A stretch of DNA of 16,368 bases from Bacillota bacterium (GTDB lineage: Bacteria > Bacillota > Clostridia > DSM-8532). This document shows, one piece after another, positions 14,680 through 16,368 of this stretch. The notes under the pieces were generated by a model, which ran no database searches, was not told where the DNA came from, and was given only the letters and a program-made list of their open reading frames with translations. Location of the stretch: assembly GCA_023426765.1 (NCBI GenBank), contig JAEZBW010000034.1, positions 1 to 16,368 on the forward strand. The letters run 5' to 3'. A program made the translations under genes and the position numbers. Position 1 is the stretch's first letter. The number at the start of each line of letters is the position of its first letter.

Positions 14680-14904
14680 GGCGATGAAAAAAGTTATGAT
14701 CCCTGAATCCCTGCAGAGAACCGGTGGGTGGTGCGAACCGGCGGGTATCCGGATCTTTCCGCTTTTGGAGCTGTCAATGATGAATTGAAGGTTTGTACCC
14801 TTTAGCGTACTTTCGAGCGGCCGGCTGGTTAGCCGGCAATTTGGGTGGCAACGCGGATTCCTTCCGTCCCATAGGTTTGTTATGGGTTGGAGGGTTTTTT
14901 TGTT
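14680..14904 (+). promoter_or_regulatory. T-box riboswitch (tRNA-Ser) controlling serS
   Basis: Stem I can be traced. AAAAG (14689-14693) pairs with CTTTT (14762-14766), and GATCC (14698-14702) with GGATC (14751-14755). The loop left between them on the 3' side is TTTCCG, presenting the serine codon UCC at 14758-14760. The distal part has AGAGAACCGG...GTGCGAACCGG, as in other T-boxes. A strong hairpin GCCGGCT-GGTT-AGCCGGC (14820-14837) follows. The T-box itself is TTTGGGTGGCAACGCGG (14840-14856); its UGGC bulge complements the GCCA end expected of tRNA-Ser. Uncharged tRNA-Ser would stabilise the antiterminator and let serS be read. Confidence 0.93.
14860..14901 (+). terminator. T-box leader terminator
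   Basis: CCTTCCGTCCCATA (14860-14873) pairs with TATGGGTTGGAGGG (14881-14894) and is followed by a run of T to 14901. Its 5' half overlaps the bases that pair with the T-box in the antiterminator, which is the expected switch. Confidence 0.9.
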
Positions 14905-14939
14905 TTTGATTGAAACGACGTTTCACAGGAGGGAAAAGC

Positions 14940-16220
14940 ATGCTTGATATCAAATTTGTAAGGGCCAATCCGGAATTGGTGAAGGAAAATATCCGGAAGA
15001 AATTTCAGGATCACAAGCTGGTTTTAGTGGATGAAGTGATTGAAAAGGACAGACTTTTCAGAGAGGCCAAGACCCGCTGTGATGAAATCAGAAGCCAGCG
15101 CAACTCGCTCAGCAAGGAAATCGGCAATCTGATGGCAAAGGGTATGCGGGATGAAGCCGAAAAAAACAAGGCACTGGTCAAGGGGATGGCGGAAGAGCTT
15201 GTCGAGCTTGAAAAGCTGGAAGAAACGCTGTCTGCGGAAATCCGTGAACGGATGCTGGTAATTCCGAACATCATCGACAGTTCGGTTCCTGTCGGCAAGG
15301 ATGACAGTGAAAATGTTGAAGTAGCGCGATATGGTGAACCGGTTGTTCCGGCTTTCGAAATCCCATATCATGTGGATATTATGGAAAAGCTGCACGGCAT
15401 CGACCTGGACAGCGCCAGAAAGACCAGCGGCAATGGTTTCTACTATCTGTGCGGCGACATCGCCCGGCTGCATTCGGCTATTTTGTCTTACGCGCGGGAT
15501 TTTATGATCGACAGGGGCTTCACCTACTATATCCCGCCATTCATGATCCGCAGCGAAGTTGTCACCGGCGTGATGAGCTTTACCGAAATGGAAAATATGA
15601 TGTACAAGATCGAAGGGGAAGACCTCTATCTGATAGGCACCAGTGAACACTCCATGATCGGCAAGTTTATTGATACGATTATGGACGAGGAACAGCTGCC
15701 GCAGGCACTGACCAGCTATTCTCCCTGTTTCCGGAAGGAAGTAGGCGCTCATGGCATTGAGGAACGCGGCGTGTATCGCATTCATCAGTTTGAGAAGCAG
15801 GAAATGATCGTTGTCTGCAAACCCGAAGAAAGCCCGGACTGGTTTAAAAAGCTTTATCAGAATACGGTGGATTTCTTCCGCTCACTGGATATCCCCGTCC
15901 GCACGCTGGAGTGCTGTTCCGGCGATTTGGCCGATCTGAAGGTTAAGAGCATTGACGTTGAAGCCTGGTCTCCACGCCAGAAAAAATATTTCGAGGTGGG
16001 CAGCTGCTCCAATCTTGGAGATGCGCAGGCCCGCCGCCTGGGGATTCGCATCCGGAACAGGGAAACCGGGAATTTCTTCGCCCATACGCTGAACAATACC
16101 GTAGTAGCGCCGCCCCGTATGTTGATCGCATTCCTTGAGAACAACCTGAACGAAGACGGATCGGTGAATATTCCCGAACCGCTGCGGATGTATATGGGCG
16201 GTAAGATGTTAATCAAATAA
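14940..16220 (+). CDS. serS: Seryl-tRNA synthetase
   Basis: The 426-residue cytoplasmic enzyme charges tRNA-Ser with serine. Residues 1 to about 100 are the long antiparallel coiled-coil tRNA-binding arm (MLDIKFVRANPELVKENI, then charged heptads). The class II catalytic core follows: motif 2 at FRKEVGAHGIEERGVYRIHQF, the serine/ATP region TSEHSMIG, and motif 3-type sequence GSCSNLGDAQARRLGIRIR and PPRMLIAFLENN. TSEH and NNTVVAPPR differ from the TAEV and NGSGLAVGR of the common bacterial form but match the variant I know from many Clostridia, so I do not read them as damage. The start is ATG 14940, 6-7 nt after AGGAGGG; an ATG at 14910 in the same frame lies before this site and is rejected. 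Expression is controlled by the T-box upstream and ends at the 16304 terminator. Confidence 0.97.
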   Translation: MLDIKFVRANPELVKENIRKKFQDHKLVLVDEVIEKDRLFREAKTRCDEIRSQRNSLSKEIGNLMAKGMRDEAEKNKALVKGMAEELVELEKLEETLSAEIRERMLVIPNIIDSSVPVGKDDSENVEVARYGEPVVPAFEIPYHVDIMEKLHGIDLDSARKTSGNGFYYLCGDIARLHSAILSYARDFMIDRGFTYYIPPFMIRSEVVTGVMSFTEMENMMYKIEGEDLYLIGTSEHSMIGKFIDTIMDEEQLPQALTSYSPCFRKEVGAHGIEERGVYRIHQFEKQEMIVVCKPEESPDWFKKLYQNTVDFFRSLDIPVRTLECCSGDLADLKVKSIDVEAWSPRQKKYFEVGSCSNLGDAQARRLGIRIRNRETGNFFAHTLNNTVVAPPRMLIAFLENNLNEDGSVNIPEPLRMYMGGKMLIK

Positions 16221-16303
16221 TATGTACACGCAGGAGCGTATGTACGATTTTCTCCGATCATCCGAAAAAAATCTTCAATCGTCGACCCGGAAAATAAGAA
16301 ATC

Positions 16304-16337
16304 AGCCTGTACTCCAAAAGGAGCGCAGGCTTTTTTT
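16304..16337 (+). terminator. Intrinsic terminator of serS
   Basis: AGCCTG-TA-CTCC (16304-16315) pairs with GGAG-CG-CAGGCT (16320-16331) around an AAAA loop, followed by seven T (16331-16337). It lies about 85 bp after the serS stop, with no gene between. Confidence 0.9.
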
Positions 16338-16343
16338 GCTCAT

Positions 16344-16368
16344 GAGGACACAGGGGACGGTTTTTCTG
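16344..16368 (+). repeat. GGGGACGGTT-type repeat word at the right edge (partial)
   Basis: GACACAGGGGACGGTTTTTC (16347-16366) is a word I associate with dispersed repeats next to REP-associated tyrosine transposases in Clostridia. It is cut by the window edge, so its partner arm and any transposase cannot be seen. A related word occurs in the inverted repeat at 1136-1178. Confidence 0.35.

Noticed and set aside
14910..14939. Longer SerRS start at 14910
   Set aside because: The extra ten residues are encoded by the leader just before and across the AGGAGGG ribosome site of ATG 14940, and SerRS proteins begin MLDIKFVR.
15449..15660. Divergent SerRS motifs (TSEH, NNTVVAPPR) as a sign of a resistance-type second SerRS
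   Set aside because: The same variant is, to my knowledge, the ordinary housekeeping form in many Clostridia, and the T-box control fits a main serS.
16222..16368. Short open frame after serS
   Set aside because: It has no clear ribosome site and runs straight through the intrinsic terminator hairpin to the window edge.

Overview
The window looks like a chromosomal segment from a medium-GC member of the Clostridia (Firmicutes). The evidence is a serS preceded by a T-box leader, a clostridial-type SerRS sequence, strong AGGAGG-like ribosome binding sites, and a Fur-family regulator working with a 7-1-7 type operator. No rRNA, tRNA, CRISPR array or complete mobile element was seen. The first gene is cut by the left edge.

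Layout. (1) 1-1132 (+): 3' part of a type II NADH dehydrogenase-like flavoprotein fused to a DoxX-like membrane domain. (2) A long inverted repeat at 1136-1178 separates it from a convergent block of five minus-strand genes. Read in transcription order these are: an exported beta-helix protein (10871-10146); a 1705-residue membrane-anchored alpha-2-macroglobulin-like protein without a thioester (10051-4934); a lipoprotein-like Memo/AMMECR-system-B + CapA fusion overlapping it by ATGA (4937-2913); a double [4Fe-4S] QueG-like protein (2863-2015); and an orphan lipoprotein (1944-1186). (3) 11250-14507 (-): a zinc-uptake operon znuA-znuC-znuB-zur, with a sigma-A type promoter and a perfect palindromic Fur-type operator at its transcription start. 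(4) 14606-16337 (+): promoter, T-box leader (UCC specifier, UGGC acceptor-pairing bulge), leader terminator, serS and its intrinsic terminator.

How the genes may work together. The zinc operon is self-contained: ZnuA captures metal outside, ZnuB/ZnuC import it, and Zur probably shuts the operon off through the 14451-14471 operator. The serS leader senses uncharged tRNA-Ser. The five-gene envelope block is the least conventional part. Four of its products carry an N-terminal export signal or anchor, and A2M and Memo-CapA are translationally coupled. The usual partners of bacterial A2M (PbpC) and of Memo (AMMECR1 and a radical SAM protein) are absent from the window. It is the best candidate for an undescribed system, but its function is not visible from sequence alone.
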